From an uncultured Collinsella sp. (GTDB lineage Bacteria > Actinomycetota > Coriobacteriia > Coriobacteriales > Coriobacteriaceae), in NCBI GenBank assembly GCA_902496335.1, contig CABVAO010000002.1, positions 1 to 64,000 on the forward strand: DNA of 64,000 nucleotides. Direction: 5' to 3'. The position numbers were made by a program, and so were the translations under genes. Below are positions 10,456 to 18,766 of the stretch, piece after piece. Below the pieces are notes generated by a model. The model saw nothing but the letters and a program-made list of their open reading frames with translations. It was not told the origin of the DNA and did no database searches. Position 1 is the stretch's first letter. Every line of letters begins with the position of its first letter.

Positions 10456-10543
10456 TGTCCCCAACGGCCGGCCCAAAAGGAACGTCCCCAAGTGCCGGCA
10501 GCTAGGGACGTTCCTTATGTGCCGGCATTCGGGGACACTCCTT
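10456..10543. repeat. REP-like palindrome, GTCCC family
   Basis: TGTCCCCAAC at the left, then the hairpin AAGGAACGTCCC (10477-10488)/GGGACGTTCCTT (10505-10516) with nested GTGCCGGCA copies, ending with GGGGACA. The order TGTCCCCAAC-N13-AG(A/G)AACGTCCCCAA recurs at 32978-33023, which marks this as a dispersed repeat. Confidence 0.75.
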
Positions 10544-10792
10544 GCGGGTTTGCGGGCGACTTTGTCATTTGTCGACGTACAAGTATTCATTCGTCGACGT
10601 TTGCGACTGTGGTGCTCTGCTGTTTCTGTGGTGGCAGCGGGCATCTGGCTCAAAATGGCGGGTCAGCTGTCTATATCTACCTGCCGTTTCTTTGCGGTGC
10701 GCATTTTCGGTCAAGCATCCCGTCAAGTGTTTGGTCAGCAGTTGGTTTGCAGCCGGAGGCCTATTTTGTCCGTGCCAACAGTGGCTGCCCAC

Positions 10793-10834
10793 CCTCCTCG
10801 TAAGCTCAAATTGAGGTTCATCAGTTTGAGGAGG
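10793..10834 (+). promoter_or_regulatory. Hairpin that could mask the ribosome site of the next gene
   Basis: CCTCCTC (10793-10799) is fully complementary to the Shine-Dalgarno GAGGAGG (10828-10834) of the gene starting at 10840. A competing CTCAAA/TTTGAG pair lies inside. Translational control by RNA folding is possible but unproven. Confidence 0.35.
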
Positions 10835-10839
10835 ATGCC

Positions 10840-11547
10840 GTGACTGATCACGTTTTAGACCGAGCACATCTGGCTGAAGCCGTCGGCAACGATATTGCCG
10901 ACATGGCCCATTTTTGGATGCTGCGGAAGTTTCAGTTTTTGGAGCCGGCGCGCGAGCAGTTCGAGATCATTGTCGACCCGTGGCTCGGCTATTGCACCGA
11001 GCCTTCCCAAAACGAAATCATGGCCTACAACATGGCATTTACCGATTGGCTGCTCTTCGAGCGCCCCTATCGCCATGGCAAGACGCTGCTCGAGCTGTAT
11101 GTTGATGAGCCGCCGGCATCGCTTTCGCCTGCCTCGCTCAAGCGGCTCGAGCAGGTGCGCGACACACAGTATTTCTCGCGCTTTGGCATTTTGGACAAGG
11201 ATCCTGCGAACGGCATGGTTGCGCTGAAGGATACGCGCACCGACCGTCGCTTTGATGTCTACGACCCGCATATCGTGCAAAAGGAGCATTGGAGCGACGG
11301 TGCGATTGCGGTGCGCCTCGCCTGCGTCGACGATATCTGGCTGACGGCGGGGCAGCTCTACCTCTACGACATAGCGCGCCTGAGCGATACGGCGATCGAT
11401 GGGCCGGGCGCGGTGCATCCGGAGGACCTGCGGGACGGCTTTGATACCTCGTGCATCAGCTTCTTTTTGCGCCTGGTCCGCGACATCATGGGTGCCCAGG
11501 GGCGCTACGTAAAGTCCCTCAACATCTACGAACAAGAATGGGAGTAG
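10840..11547 (+). CDS. Conserved-type hypothetical protein, 235 aa
   Basis: I do not recognise this protein. It is a soluble, acidic, aromatic-rich protein (HFWMLRKFQFLEP, VDPWLGYCTEPSQNEIMAYNMAFTDWLLFE). It lacks signal peptide, membrane helices and known catalytic motifs, and reads as a genuine alpha/beta protein rather than a shadow frame. It starts with GTG at 10840, 5 nt after GAGGAGG (10828-10834), which may be folded against an upstream CCTCCTC. The gene stands alone between a REP-like region and the family-1 palindromes at 11581-11724. Its middle (RRFDVYDPHIVQKEHWSDGAIAVRLACVDDIWLTAG) looks like a beta-barrel or plasmid-pRiA4b-like segment, which is only an impression. Confidence 0.7.
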   Translation: MTDHVLDRAHLAEAVGNDIADMAHFWMLRKFQFLEPAREQFEIIVDPWLGYCTEPSQNEIMAYNMAFTDWLLFERPYRHGKTLLELYVDEPPASLSPASLKRLEQVRDTQYFSRFGILDKDPANGMVALKDTRTDRRFDVYDPHIVQKEHWSDGAIAVRLACVDDIWLTAGQLYLYDIARLSDTAIDGPGAVHPEDLRDGFDTSCISFFLRLVRDIMGAQGRYVKSLNIYEQEWE

Positions 11548-11580
11548 GGGATGTGATTGGTGCCGCCCTACAGCCCTGAC

Positions 11581-11641
11581 TTTGTCTCAATCTGTAACGT
11601 TTGGCGGCTGTTTGGGCCCGTAACTGTTACAGATTGAGACG
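11581..11641. repeat. Palindrome family 1, copy c
   Basis: TTTGTCTCAATCTGTAACG ... CTGTTACAGATTGAGACG. First of two copies before the AbiEi/DUF559-type gene. Confidence 0.92.
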
Positions 11642-11662
11642 GAAGGTTGGCGGCTGCCGAAA

Positions 11663-11724
11663 GATCTTGTTCTGTAACAACTAGAGGCTCAAAGACTGTC
11701 TTCCTGTTACAGATCAAGACATTT
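11663..11724. repeat. Palindrome family 1, copy d
   Basis: ATCTTGTTCTGTAACAACTAGAGG ... split into arms ATCTTGTTCTGTAACA and TGTTACAGATCAAGACAT. It ends 16 nt before the start codon of the next gene, so it must be part of, or overlap, that gene's promoter/leader. Confidence 0.9.
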
Positions 11725-11740
11725 GTCAGCGGAGGCAACG

Positions 11741-12817
11741 GTGACGATGGTCCATTTGTCTGACGTGGTGGTGATGAAAGTGTCTAATACCGTTCTCAAA
11801 CACAAACATGCGACTCGCAACACGTTGGCGCGGAATAGGATGCTCGCGCGGCTCACGGAGACGGCCAAGCAAGGTGCGCTGCTCGCAACGCATGACAATA
11901 CCGAGCTCATGTGGCTGCGGCGCCATGTTGGAACCGACGATATCGCGGAGCCCGAGCCGTACCTGTTCTGTTTTCAGCATGATTGGGATGCATTGACGCC
12001 AGCGGAGCGAGCACTGAGGACTATCAGAGGGCTTGCGGAATTTCATCCCGATTGGGCGTTTTGGGGCTATGACGCGGCGCTTTTGTGGGGTCTGGAGGTG
12101 CCGAATGATCTGCTCGGGCCGCGTTTCCTTGTTAAGACTTGCTGTTCGGTGACGTTGAGCAGCGGGTGCAGGTTGTTGCGTCCACAGATGGCGGGTGCGC
12201 TTGAGCGCGTCGACGGCGTGCGAGTGACGCCGTTTTGGCGCACGGTGGAGGATTGTCTGCTGCGTGCGCCGTTTTCCTACGGGTTGGCGATTGCCGATTC
12301 TGCACTGCGGGCGAAAGGCGTATCACGTGGGGATTTGTGCGAGCGCCTCCGCGCCGATTGCGAGGGCAGGCGAGGGTATCGCAGGGCACAGGTGATTGCG
12401 TCGTATGCGGACGGGCTGTCCGAAAACGGCGGCGAGTCTCGGTTCCGAGCGTTCTTTATTGCGTACGGCTTTCCGGTTCCGGAGCTGCAGGTGGAGTTTC
12501 GCGACCCGCTCGATCCGAGCCAGGTGTTTCGCGTCGACTATTTTTGGCGGCTCGAGAACGGGACGTGTGTCATCGGCGAGCTCGACGGAAAGGGCAAGTA
12601 CACCTTGCAGAACGGCGAGGGCCGGGAGTCGGTAGACCCATTCGTGGCAGAGCGTCAGCGGGAATCTCATCTGACAATGCTCGGGCACAAGGTGCTTCGG
12701 TTTACGTTTGATGAGCTCAAGAATCCGGGGAAGCTGGTTGAGAAGATGAGGCTGGCGGGTATTCCTCGGCAGGCTGAATTGGCTGAGGAGTGGAGACGTC
12801 AGTGGTATGGGCGCTGA
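11741..12817 (+). CDS. AbiEi-like / DUF559-type protein (candidate antitoxin-nuclease family)
   Basis: A 358-residue protein of the group often annotated as type IV toxin-antitoxin AbiEi-family domain protein with a DUF559-type C-terminus. The N-terminal ~200 residues (TLARNRMLARLTE, WALGY-like AFWGYDAALLWGLEVP, VTPFWRTVEDCLLRAPFSYGLAIADSAL) resemble the AbiEi wHTH/linker pattern. Residues ~255-340 carry a PD-(D/E)XK-like core: FRVDYFWRLENGTCVIGELDGKGKY, with D and E-x-D-x-K, followed by ERQRESHLTMLGHKVLRFTFDEL. No AbiEii-type nucleotidyltransferase toxin is next to it. GTG 11741 follows GGAGG (11731-11735); ATG 11747 is the alternative. Two family-1 palindromes lie on each side. Function is unknown: orphan antitoxin, DNA-binding regulator or nuclease. 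Confidence 0.72.
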   Translation: MTMVHLSDVVVMKVSNTVLKHKHATRNTLARNRMLARLTETAKQGALLATHDNTELMWLRRHVGTDDIAEPEPYLFCFQHDWDALTPAERALRTIRGLAEFHPDWAFWGYDAALLWGLEVPNDLLGPRFLVKTCCSVTLSSGCRLLRPQMAGALERVDGVRVTPFWRTVEDCLLRAPFSYGLAIADSALRAKGVSRGDLCERLRADCEGRRGYRRAQVIASYADGLSENGGESRFRAFFIAYGFPVPELQVEFRDPLDPSQVFRVDYFWRLENGTCVIGELDGKGKYTLQNGEGRESVDPFVAERQRESHLTMLGHKVLRFTFDELKNPGKLVEKMRLAGIPRQAELAEEWRRQWYGR

Positions 12818-12822
12818 GAGGT

Positions 12823-12885
12823 TTTGTCTCAATCTGTAACGTTTAGAGGTTATTTGAGTTCGTAACTGTTACAGATCGAGACAAA
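12823..12885. repeat. Palindrome family 1, copy e
   Basis: TTTGTCTCAATCTGTAACG ... CTGTTACAGATCGAGACAAA, starting 5 nt after the AbiEi/DUF559-type stop codon. Confidence 0.92.
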
Positions 12886-12903
12886 CCGGTGAAACGTCGA
12901 CCG

Positions 12904-12966
12904 AATGTCTCGATCTGTAACATCAAGGGGCCCAATAACCCTGTACCTGTTACAGATCGAGACATT
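12904..12966. repeat. Palindrome family 1, copy f
   Basis: TGTCTCGATCTGTAACA ... TGTTACAGATCGAGACA: the most perfect copy, with fully complementary 17-nt arms. Confidence 0.93.
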
Positions 12967-13115
12967 CCCCTGATGTTGCTGGGGTGGGGCTGCAACGTAT
13001 TCCGTCCCCCCCCACATCCCCTCTTCCCTCCGTTAACCGATATGTCCGCAGCAATCCTGCCGCGCTGGATAATAATGGACAGATGTTCAAGTTTTCTGAG
13101 GGGGAGGAGCTCGAT

Positions 13116-14486
13116 ATGGCGTCTGCCGATCGTTCCACGTTGTTTATCAATGCGACCGTCCTGGATGGCTCGAAACATATGGAGCCGCAGCCCGATATGG
13201 CCGTGGCCGTTGAGCGCGGTGTCATCACGTGGATGGGGCCGAGTGCTGTGGCGCAGGCGCCTGCGGGTGCCGAGGTTATCGACCTGGCAGGTGCGTATCT
13301 CATGCCAGGCCTCATCAATATGCATGTGCATCTGTGCGGTTCGGGCAAGCCGGTTTCGGCGGGCGATGCGGGCGCGCTGATGAAGAAGCTCGATAATCCC
13401 GTGGGGCGCGCCATCGTGCGCCATATTCTTAAGGGCAGCGCCCAACAACAACTGGCAAGTGGCGTGACCACGGTGCGCGGCGCGGGCGACCCGCTGTTTG
13501 CCGATCTTGCCGTGCGCGATGCTATCGATGCCGGCAAGTATCAAGGTCCTCGCCTGGTGGCGCCGGGAACGGGTGTCACGGTGCCGGGCGGCCATGGTGC
13601 GGGTTTGTTCGCCCAGGTGGCCAACAGTCCCGCCGAGGCAGCCGAACAGGTGCGCGACCTGTATGCGCGCGGTGCCGACGTCATCAAGCTGTTCGTGACG
13701 GGCGGCGTGTTCGACGCTACCGAGGTGGGCGAGCCGGGTGTGCTGCGTATGCCGGTCGAGGTTGCCGCGGCGGCGTGCAAGGCGGCGCACGAGGTGGGCC
13801 TGCCGGTTATGGCTCATGTCGAGAGCACCGAAGGCGTGAAGGCCGCGCTTGAGGCCGGCGTTGACACGATTGAGCACGGCGCTCCGTTGACGCCCGAGAT
13901 TCTGGAGCTGTACCGTGGCGCCGCGGGCACGCAACTCGAGGGGCGTGCGCCCAGTGTTACCTGCACTATCAGCCCGGCGCTGCCGTTTGTATTGCTCGAC
14001 CCGAAAAAGACCCATTCGACCGATACGCAAAAGAAGAACGGCGACATCGTGTGCTCGGGCATCATCGAGAGTGCTCGTGCCGCACTGGAAGCTGGCGTTA
14101 AGGTGGGCCTTGGTACGGACTCGAGCTGCCCGTTCGTGACGCAGTACGACATGTGGCGTGAGGTGGCCTATTTTGCCAAGTATGTCGGCGTGAGCAACGC
14201 CTTCGCGCTGCATACGGCCACGCAGGTCAATGCCGAGCTGCTGGGGCTGGGCGGCGAGACCGGCATGATCGAGTGCGGTAAGGCCGCCGATATCCTGGTG
14301 ACGCGCGAGAACCCGCTCGATGACCTGTGCGCACTGCGTGAGCCGACGCACGTGATGTGTCGCGGTGATCTGGTACGCAAGCTCAAGGTGAAGCGTATTC
14401 CCGAGGTGGACGCCGAGCTCGACGCGATTATGACCATGCCTGCCGAAGCGCTTGCCGAGGAGCTGGCCCGCGACGGCGTGGCATAG
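13116..14486 (+). CDS. Amidohydrolase family protein (imidazolonepropionase/dipeptidase-like)
   Basis: A 456-residue metal-dependent hydrolase of the TIM-barrel amidohydrolase superfamily. Visible motifs are PGLINMHVHL (first metal His pair), VIKLFVTGG (bridging Lys), MAHVES and DTIEHG (metal His residues), and GTDSSCPF (catalytic Asp). The ends form the small beta-sandwich (LFINATVLDGS at the N-terminus; CGKAADILVTRENPLDDL at the C-terminus). The substrate is not evident; relatives hydrolyse N-acyl peptides, prolidase-type dipeptides or cyclic amides. The start at 13116 follows GGGGAGG by 8 nt; the longer frame to 12984 runs through a palindrome-rich leader. A strong terminator follows. Confidence 0.88.
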   Translation: MASADRSTLFINATVLDGSKHMEPQPDMAVAVERGVITWMGPSAVAQAPAGAEVIDLAGAYLMPGLINMHVHLCGSGKPVSAGDAGALMKKLDNPVGRAIVRHILKGSAQQQLASGVTTVRGAGDPLFADLAVRDAIDAGKYQGPRLVAPGTGVTVPGGHGAGLFAQVANSPAEAAEQVRDLYARGADVIKLFVTGGVFDATEVGEPGVLRMPVEVAAAACKAAHEVGLPVMAHVESTEGVKAALEAGVDTIEHGAPLTPEILELYRGAAGTQLEGRAPSVTCTISPALPFVLLDPKKTHSTDTQKKNGDIVCSGIIESARAALEAGVKVGLGTDSSCPFVTQYDMWREVAYFAKYVGVSNAFALHTATQVNAELLGLGGETGMIECGKAADILVTRENPLDDLCALREPTHVMCRGDLVRKLKVKRIPEVDAELDAIMTMPAEALAEELARDGVA

Positions 14487-14519
14487 GTGTGACAAAGGGA
14501 CAGCTCCGTTGTCGCATAC

Positions 14520-14557
14520 AAAAAGCCGAGGTCTCAACACGAGGCCTCGGCTTTTTT
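14520..14557 (+). terminator. Intrinsic terminator after the amidohydrolase (bidirectional)
   Basis: GCCGAGG...CCTCGGC hairpin flanked by A5 on the left and T6 on the right, so it can serve the convergent minus-strand gene as well. Confidence 0.9.
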
Positions 14558-14619
14558 ATCGAACAAATACTTAAGATTTGGGACAAACAAACCTGATTTA
14601 TTTGTCCCGCGTGCGGGCG

Positions 14620-15093
14620 CTAGGAGCGGGTTTCCATCTTGGCGTGGCACTTGGGGCAGGTGACGCGGATCTTGCCCTTGCCCTTGGGGACGGAGAGCAT
14701 CTGGCCGCAGTTGGGGCACTTGAGGTATGCCGTGGTCTTGCGACCCTTCCACATCTTCTTGGCCGTGCGCTTGGCACGCTCAAAGTCTTCCTTGCTGGTG
14801 CCGGCTGCGCGTGAGGTGCTGGCCGCTGCAGCGCCGCCGCCCAAGCTGGCGACGAACTTGCCCAAGCCGGGAACATTGGCGGTCGCGGCTACAAAGGCCT
14901 CGTTCTCCTTGCGACGTGCATCGATATTTTTGGACAGGCCGCGCAGCACGCCAATCACGATGACGGCGATGGCAATCCAGCTGAGCCACTGGATGCGGGC
15001 TATCGATCCGATCATCGCGATGACGATGCCGGCAAAACCCATCACGATGGTGAGTTCATCGGCACCATTGCGGCCCTTCATAAAGTCATTCAT
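14620..15093 (-). CDS. Small membrane protein with C-terminal zinc ribbon
   Basis: A 157-residue protein of unknown function. Residues ~15-50 form two hydrophobic helices (LTIVMGFAGIVIAMIG and WLSWIAIAVIVIGVLRGL). A cytoplasmic linker follows, then a basic stretch (RAKRTAKKMWKGRKTT), and the protein ends in a zinc ribbon CPNCGQML...CPKCHAKM. This fold may read RNA, DNA or a protein partner at the membrane. The ATG at 15093 has AAGG 8 nt upstream; the upstream in-frame start lacks a site. The gene is convergent with the amidohydrolase and shares its terminator. Confidence 0.75.
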   Translation of the reverse strand: MNDFMKGRNGADELTIVMGFAGIVIAMIGSIARIQWLSWIAIAVIVIGVLRGLSKNIDARRKENEAFVAATANVPGLGKFVASLGGGAAAASTSRAAGTSKEDFERAKRTAKKMWKGRKTTAYLKCPNCGQMLSVPKGKGKIRVTCPKCHAKMETRS

Positions 15094-15150
15094 GCAAATT
15101 GCCTTTCGTTCGATATGCTGCACGCCTTTATACCCGATTTAGAGCAAGGG

Positions 15151-15193
15151 GGACAGGTATGTTTGCACCAATGTGGTGCAAACATACCTGTCC
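15151..15193. repeat. Perfect 19-bp palindrome, GGACAGGTATGTTTGCACC type
   Basis: GGACAGGTATGTTTGCACC and its exact complement around a 5-nt loop (AATGT). The GGTGCAAA...ACCTG half recurs at 26175-26207 and near 45761-45776. A partial GTCTGTCCCCAA unit follows at ~15220-15230. Confidence 0.85.
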
Positions 15194-15239
15194 TCGGAAT
15201 ACCAAGACGGTGCAAAGAGGTCTGTCCCCAATGCCCCAA

Positions 15240-15512
15240 TTACTTGGAGAGCTTGTCGACGACGCGTTCGATCTCGGCGAGCTTGGCGGCTTTGAGGTCC
15301 TCGTCGCCCGATTCGATTGCCGAAGTCACGCAGCCCTCGATATGCGCCTTGAGCACGTCGGCGTTGATGCGCGCGAGGAGCGCCTGTGTTGCCATGAGCT
15401 GCGTGGAGATGTCGACGCAGTAACGGTCCTCCTCGACCATCCGTAGGATGCCGTCGATCTGGCCGCGTGCCGTCTTGAGCATGCGGGTCACCGATTTATG
15501 GTCTGCCATCAT
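15240..15512 (-). CDS. csoR: CsoR-family copper-sensing repressor
   Basis: A 90-residue all-helical repressor. Cys32, His57 and Cys61 match the Cu(I)-binding C-H-C set of CsoR (25- and 4-residue spacing), with the family core KTARGQIDGILRMVEEDRYCVDI and HIEGCV. In CsoR proteins Cu(I) binding releases the operator and turns on export. It lies downstream of copA and copZ on the same strand, and a GC-rich dyad typical of CsoR operators sits in the copA promoter (18415-18431). The start is the first of two adjacent ATGs, 6 nt after GAGGA. A family-2 palindrome separates it from copZ and could lower its expression relative to copA. Confidence 0.93.
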   Translation of the reverse strand: MMADHKSVTRMLKTARGQIDGILRMVEEDRYCVDISTQLMATQALLARINADVLKAHIEGCVTSAIESGDEDLKAAKLAEIERVVDKLSK

Positions 15513-15554
15513 GGCGGGTCCTCGTTTCTGGTCGATCTTCCGGATGTCCCCGTC

Positions 15555-15621
15555 AGTTGCGGTGAAATACGGACCGTTTAAAGGCCTAGGGCGGCACAAC
15601 AGTCCGTATTTCACCGCAACT
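15555..15621. repeat. Palindrome family 2, copy 2
   Basis: AGTTGCGGTGAAATACGGAC ... GTCCGTATTTCACCGCAACT, inside the copper operon between copZ and csoR. Confidence 0.9.
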
Positions 15622-15647
15622 TCTGAGGATGGAGTAGGTGGCGCCTG

Positions 15648-15869
15648 CTACGCGGCGGTTACGGACAGGGCATGGAATTTCTCGCCGGCGCCCTCGACGG
15701 CGGCGGCGAGCTGCTCGGCGGTCACGGTGTCGGCGCACTCCACCTGGACAGTCTGGGTCTCGTGATCGGCGTCGGCATCGGTTACGCCGGCAACGTTGAG
15801 CAGCGCCGTCTCGACGGTGGCGTCGCAGTGGCCGCACATAAGGCCGGAAGTCTTAATTGTGAAACGCAT
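15648..15869 (-). CDS. copZ: Copper chaperone / heavy-metal-associated domain protein
   Basis: A 73-residue HMA-fold protein with the metal site MCGHC (residues ~11-15, in TSGLMCGHCDATVETAL). The pattern is typical of CopZ metallochaperones that hand Cu(I) to a P-type ATPase. It lies 147 nt downstream of copA in the same direction. The ATG at 15869 follows AGAGGA by ~7 nt; the longer frame to 15923 is not supported. The extra His in the motif (C-G-H-C) is common in CopZ-like proteins. Confidence 0.88.
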   Translation of the reverse strand: MRFTIKTSGLMCGHCDATVETALLNVAGVTDADADHETQTVQVECADTVTAEQLAAAVEGAGEKFHALSVTAA

Positions 15870-16016
15870 GGATATTCCTCTCTGTTGTGTCGGCTTTCCC
15901 AGGCACCCGACCTTGACCTTCAAGCCGTCGCTCGCGTATCAAAGTACGCGTCGCTCCTCTTTCAGGTCAATCTCGGGCATCTGGAAAACCCGTTCTAAAT
16001 GGACTGAATGGTGAGC

Positions 16017-18356
16017 CTATTTTGCCACTTTCGGCTTAAAGGTTCGCAGGCGCAGCGCATTGGACACGACGCAGACACTCGACAGGCTCATGGCCGCGGC
16101 GCCGAACATCGGCGAGAGCTGCCAACTCGTGAGAGGGAAGAACACGCCCGCGGCAAGCGGAATGCCGATGCCGTTGTAGAACAGCGCCCAGAACAAGTCC
16201 TGCTTGATGTTGCGGATCGTGGCGCGCGACAGCTCGATGGCGCGGGCGACGTCCATGAGGTCGCTGCGCATGAGCACCACATCTGCCCCCTCCTTGGCGA
16301 TGTCGGCGCCGGTGCCGATCGCAAGGCCCACGTCGGCGCGCGCCAGGGCGGGGGAGTCGTTGATGCCGTCGCCCACCATGGCGACCTTGCCGTCCGCGTC
16401 CTGCAGTTCGCGCACATGGCGTTCCTTGTCGGCGGGGAGGACGTCGGCGATGACTTGCTCGCTGCTCAGTCCCACGCGGCGGGCGATTGCTTCGGCAGTG
16501 ACGCGGTTGTCGCCGGTGAGCATGCGCACGTCGACGCCAAGCGAGCGCAATGCGGCGATGGCCCCGGCGCTCGTCTCCTTGACCTCATCAGCCACGGCAA
16601 TGGTGCCGGCAAGCTCGCCGTTCTTGGCAAAGAACAGCGGCGTCTTGCCCTCGGCGGCAAATTGCTCGGCAAGACCCGCGGACACGGTAACGCCCAGCTC
16701 GTCCATCAGGCGTACGTTGCCGGCTGCAATGGCGTTTTGCCCCTCGTGCGCCGTAACGCCACGACCGGGCACGGCAGTAAAGTCTTCGACCATGCGCGCG
16801 ACGATCCCGCGTGTCTCGCACTCGGCCATAATCGCCTCGGCCAGCGGGTGCTCGCTCGAGCGCTCCAGCGCGGCGGCCAGCTTGAGCAGCGCTTTTTCGC
16901 TCATGGCGGGCGAGCCGTCGGCGCGCGTGGCTACTACGATATCGGTCACAGCAGGCTTGCCGCGGGTGACCGTGCCCGTCTTATCGAGCACCACGGTACC
17001 TACGCTGCGCAGGTTCTCCAGCGCCTCGGCGCTCTTAAAGAGAATGCCCATCTCGGCGCCCTTGCCGGTGCCGACCATAATGGCGACGGGCGTGGCCAGG
17101 CCCAGCGCGCACGGGCAGCTGATCACCAGCACGGCCACGGCGGAGGTGAGCGCCTCGTTTATGCTGCCGGTCAGCACCATCCACACCACAAAGGTCACGG
17201 CCGAGATTGCGAATACTACGGGCACGAACACACCGGCGACCTTGTCGGCCATGCGGGCGATGGGCGCCTTGGTGGCGTTGGCGTCCTCGACGAGCTGGAT
17301 AATCTTGGCGAGCGACGTGTCGGCACCCACGCGTGTGGCACGGAAGGTAAACGAGCCGGTGCGGTTGACAGTGGCGGCGTTGACGGTGTCGCCGGCGGTC
17401 TTTTCCACGGGGATGGACTCGCCGGTGAGCGCGCTCTCGTCCACGGCCGAGCTGCCCTCGAGCACCACGCCGTCGACGGGGATGAACTCGCCGGGGCGCA
17501 CACGCAGTATCTGACCGGGCAGAATGGCATCGACGTCGACGGTGGCCTCGGTGCCGTCCTCGACCATGACGGTCGCGGTCTTGGGCGCCAGGTCAATGAG
17601 CGCCTCGATGGCGCCGCCGGTCTTGGATTTGCTGCGTGTCTCGAGGTATTTGCCCACGGTGACCAGCGACAGGATCGTGCCCGCACTCTCAAAATACAGG
17701 TTGTCCATGCCCGTCATCATGGCCTCGTGGACCTGGCCCGCGGCCAGCTGGTCGGCCATGATAAACACGGCGTAGAGCGACCAGGCAATGGACGCGGTGG
17801 CGCCGACGGCGATGAGGGCGTCCATGGTGGGCGCGCCGTGCGCGAGCGATTTAAACCCGTTGATAAAGTACGCGTCGTTGACGTAGACGATGGGGATGAG
17901 CAGGACGAGCTCGGTGAGCGCGAGCGTCATGCTGTGGGTGTGGTCGGTGAAGATGCCGGGCAGCGGCCAGCCGAGCATGTGCCCCATGCCTATGTAGAAC
18001 AGCGGGATGAGGAAGATGATCGAGATGATGAGGCGGGTGCGCATGGCAGAGGCGGCGGCCTCCAGCTTTTTGGTGGGCGACTCCATATGAGCGGCGCCGG
18101 ACCTGGCTTGCGTACTGCCGTTTTGGGCGGCGTCGGTGCCCGTGCTGACGGGCGAGGCCGAGTAGCCAGCGCGATCGACGGCGGTGCAGATGTCATCGGG
18201 GGTGACCTGCGCGGGGTCGTAGTCCACCAGCATAGAGCCGGCAAGCAGGTTGACCACGACGCTTTGGACGCCGTCGAGCTTGCTGACGGCGCGGTCCACG
18301 TGCGCCTGGCAGGCGGCGCACGTCATGCCACCCACATCGAATTTATCTTGAGCCAT
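16017..18356 (-). CDS. copA: Cu(I)-exporting P1B-type ATPase
   Basis: A 779-residue copper pump of the inner membrane. In order it has one N-terminal HMA domain (GGMTCAAC, residues ~9-16), a short variable linker, eight transmembrane helices, the TGES phosphatase loop (ALTGES), the intramembrane CPC metal site ([13 protein letters not shown]), the phosphorylation site DKTGT, the HP motif (SSEHPLAEA) and the hinge GDGIND. TM7/TM8 residues ([26 protein letters not shown]) fit the Cu(I) class P1B-1. AGGAG precedes the ATG. A promoter with a CsoR-type dyad lies upstream; copZ and csoR follow. Confidence 0.96.
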   Translation of the reverse strand: MAQDKFDVGGMTCAACQAHVDRAVSKLDGVQSVVVNLLAGSMLVDYDPAQVTPDDICTAVDRAGYSASPVSTGTDAAQNGSTQARSGAAHMESPTKKLEAAASAMRTRLIISIIFLIPLFYIGMGHMLGWPLPGIFTDHTHSMTLALTELVLLIPIVYVNDAYFINGFKSLAHGAPTMDALIAVGATASIAWSLYAVFIMADQLAAGQVHEAMMTGMDNLYFESAGTILSLVTVGKYLETRSKSKTGGAIEALIDLAPKTATVMVEDGTEATVDVDAILPGQILRVRPGEFIPVDGVVLEGSSAVDESALTGESIPVEKTAGDTVNAATVNRTGSFTFRATRVGADTSLAKIIQLVEDANATKAPIARMADKVAGVFVPVVFAISAVTFVVWMVLTGSINEALTSAVAVLVISCPCALGLATPVAIMVGTGKGAEMGILFKSAEALENLRSVGTVVLDKTGTVTRGKPAVTDIVVATRADGSPAMSEKALLKLAAALERSSEHPLAEAIMAECETRGIVARMVEDFTAVPGRGVTAHEGQNAIAAGNVRLMDELGVTVSAGLAEQFAAEGKTPLFFAKNGELAGTIAVADEVKETSAGAIAALRSLGVDVRMLTGDNRVTAEAIARRVGLSSEQVIADVLPADKERHVRELQDADGKVAMVGDGINDSPALARADVGLAIGTGADIAKEGADVVLMRSDLMDVARAIELSRATIRNIKQDLFWALFYNGIGIPLAAGVFFPLTSWQLSPMFGAAAMSLSSVCVVSNALRLRTFKPKVAK

Positions 18357-18403
18357 GGCTTCTCCTTTCTGTAGTTCGGTGTTGGAAGTGTTAACCTGCC
18401 GAT

Positions 18404-18434
18404 ACTATACACCCATACCCCCTGGGGGTGTCTA
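18404..18434 (-). promoter_or_regulatory. copA promoter with CsoR-type operator
   Basis: On the minus strand TAGACA, 19-nt spacer, TATAGT. The spacer contains the dyad ATACCCCC-T-GGGGGTGT (plus strand 18415-18431), the GC-tract dyad expected for CsoR. The 19-nt spacing is longer than optimal. Confidence 0.75.
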
Positions 18435-18503
18435 GTAATAGTTGGAATGTATGACTTTTCATTACAGACGAGGGTGGCTGCTCAATAGGTGGCCGTCTCT
18501 GCC

Positions 18504-18567
18504 AAACATCTCAATCTGTAACGTCTGGACCGGTTTTTCAACCATAGCTGTTACAGATTTAGACAAA
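18504..18567. repeat. Palindrome family 1, copy g
   Basis: CATCTCAATCTGTAACG ... TGTTACAGATTTAGACA; first of three tandem copies. Confidence 0.9.
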
Positions 18568-18584
18568 CATTTCGGCCGAAAACT

Positions 18585-18647
18585 AACATCTTGATCTGTA
18601 ACATCTAGAGAGGTTTTTAACCCCTTACTGTTACAGATTGAGATGTT
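18585..18647. repeat. Palindrome family 1, copy h
   Basis: CATCTTGATCTGTAACA ... TGTTACAGATTGAGATG; both arm differences preserve wobble pairs. Confidence 0.92.
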
Positions 18648-18662
18648 GTCTCGCGGGGTTGG

Positions 18663-18727
18663 GGTTTGTCTCGATCTATAACATCTAGACCGGTTTTTGG
18701 GTTCTAACTGTTACAGATCGAGACATT
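18663..18727. repeat. Palindrome family 1, copy i
   Basis: TGTCTCGATCTATAACA ... TGTTACAGATCGAGACA; third tandem copy, next to the 3' end of the kinase gene. Confidence 0.92.
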
Positions 18728-18766
18728 TGCCGGGGAGGGGTCCCGTCACGGCAAGACGCCCGCTCA

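Larger units (their letters stand above)
10425..10839. other. 415-bp intergenic region after gltD
   Basis: Contains a REP-like palindrome (10456-10543) and two GTCGACGT boxes about 25 nt apart (near 10569-10602). A weak inverted repeat (AAATGGCGGG/CCTGCCGTTT) lies near 10655-10692, and a possible ribosome-site-masking hairpin before the next gene. Several overlapping reading frames are open, but none has a credible start or protein-like composition. Confidence 0.5.
18357..18766. other. 410-bp intergenic region, copA leader and palindrome cluster
   Basis: The right part of the copA upstream region carries the promoter and CsoR operator (18404-18434). The rest is almost filled by three tandem family-1 palindromes (18504-18727), ending 40 nt before the kinase stop codon. 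No ORF is credible. Confidence 0.8.

Noticed and set aside
10492..10867. Several overlapping short frames on both strands after gltD
   Set aside because: No ribosome sites, Cys/Trp/Arg-rich random composition, and they overlap a palindromic repeat.
16008..18374. 788-codon plus-strand frame opposite copA
   Set aside because: Antisense shadow; copA on the minus strand has every P-type ATPase motif.
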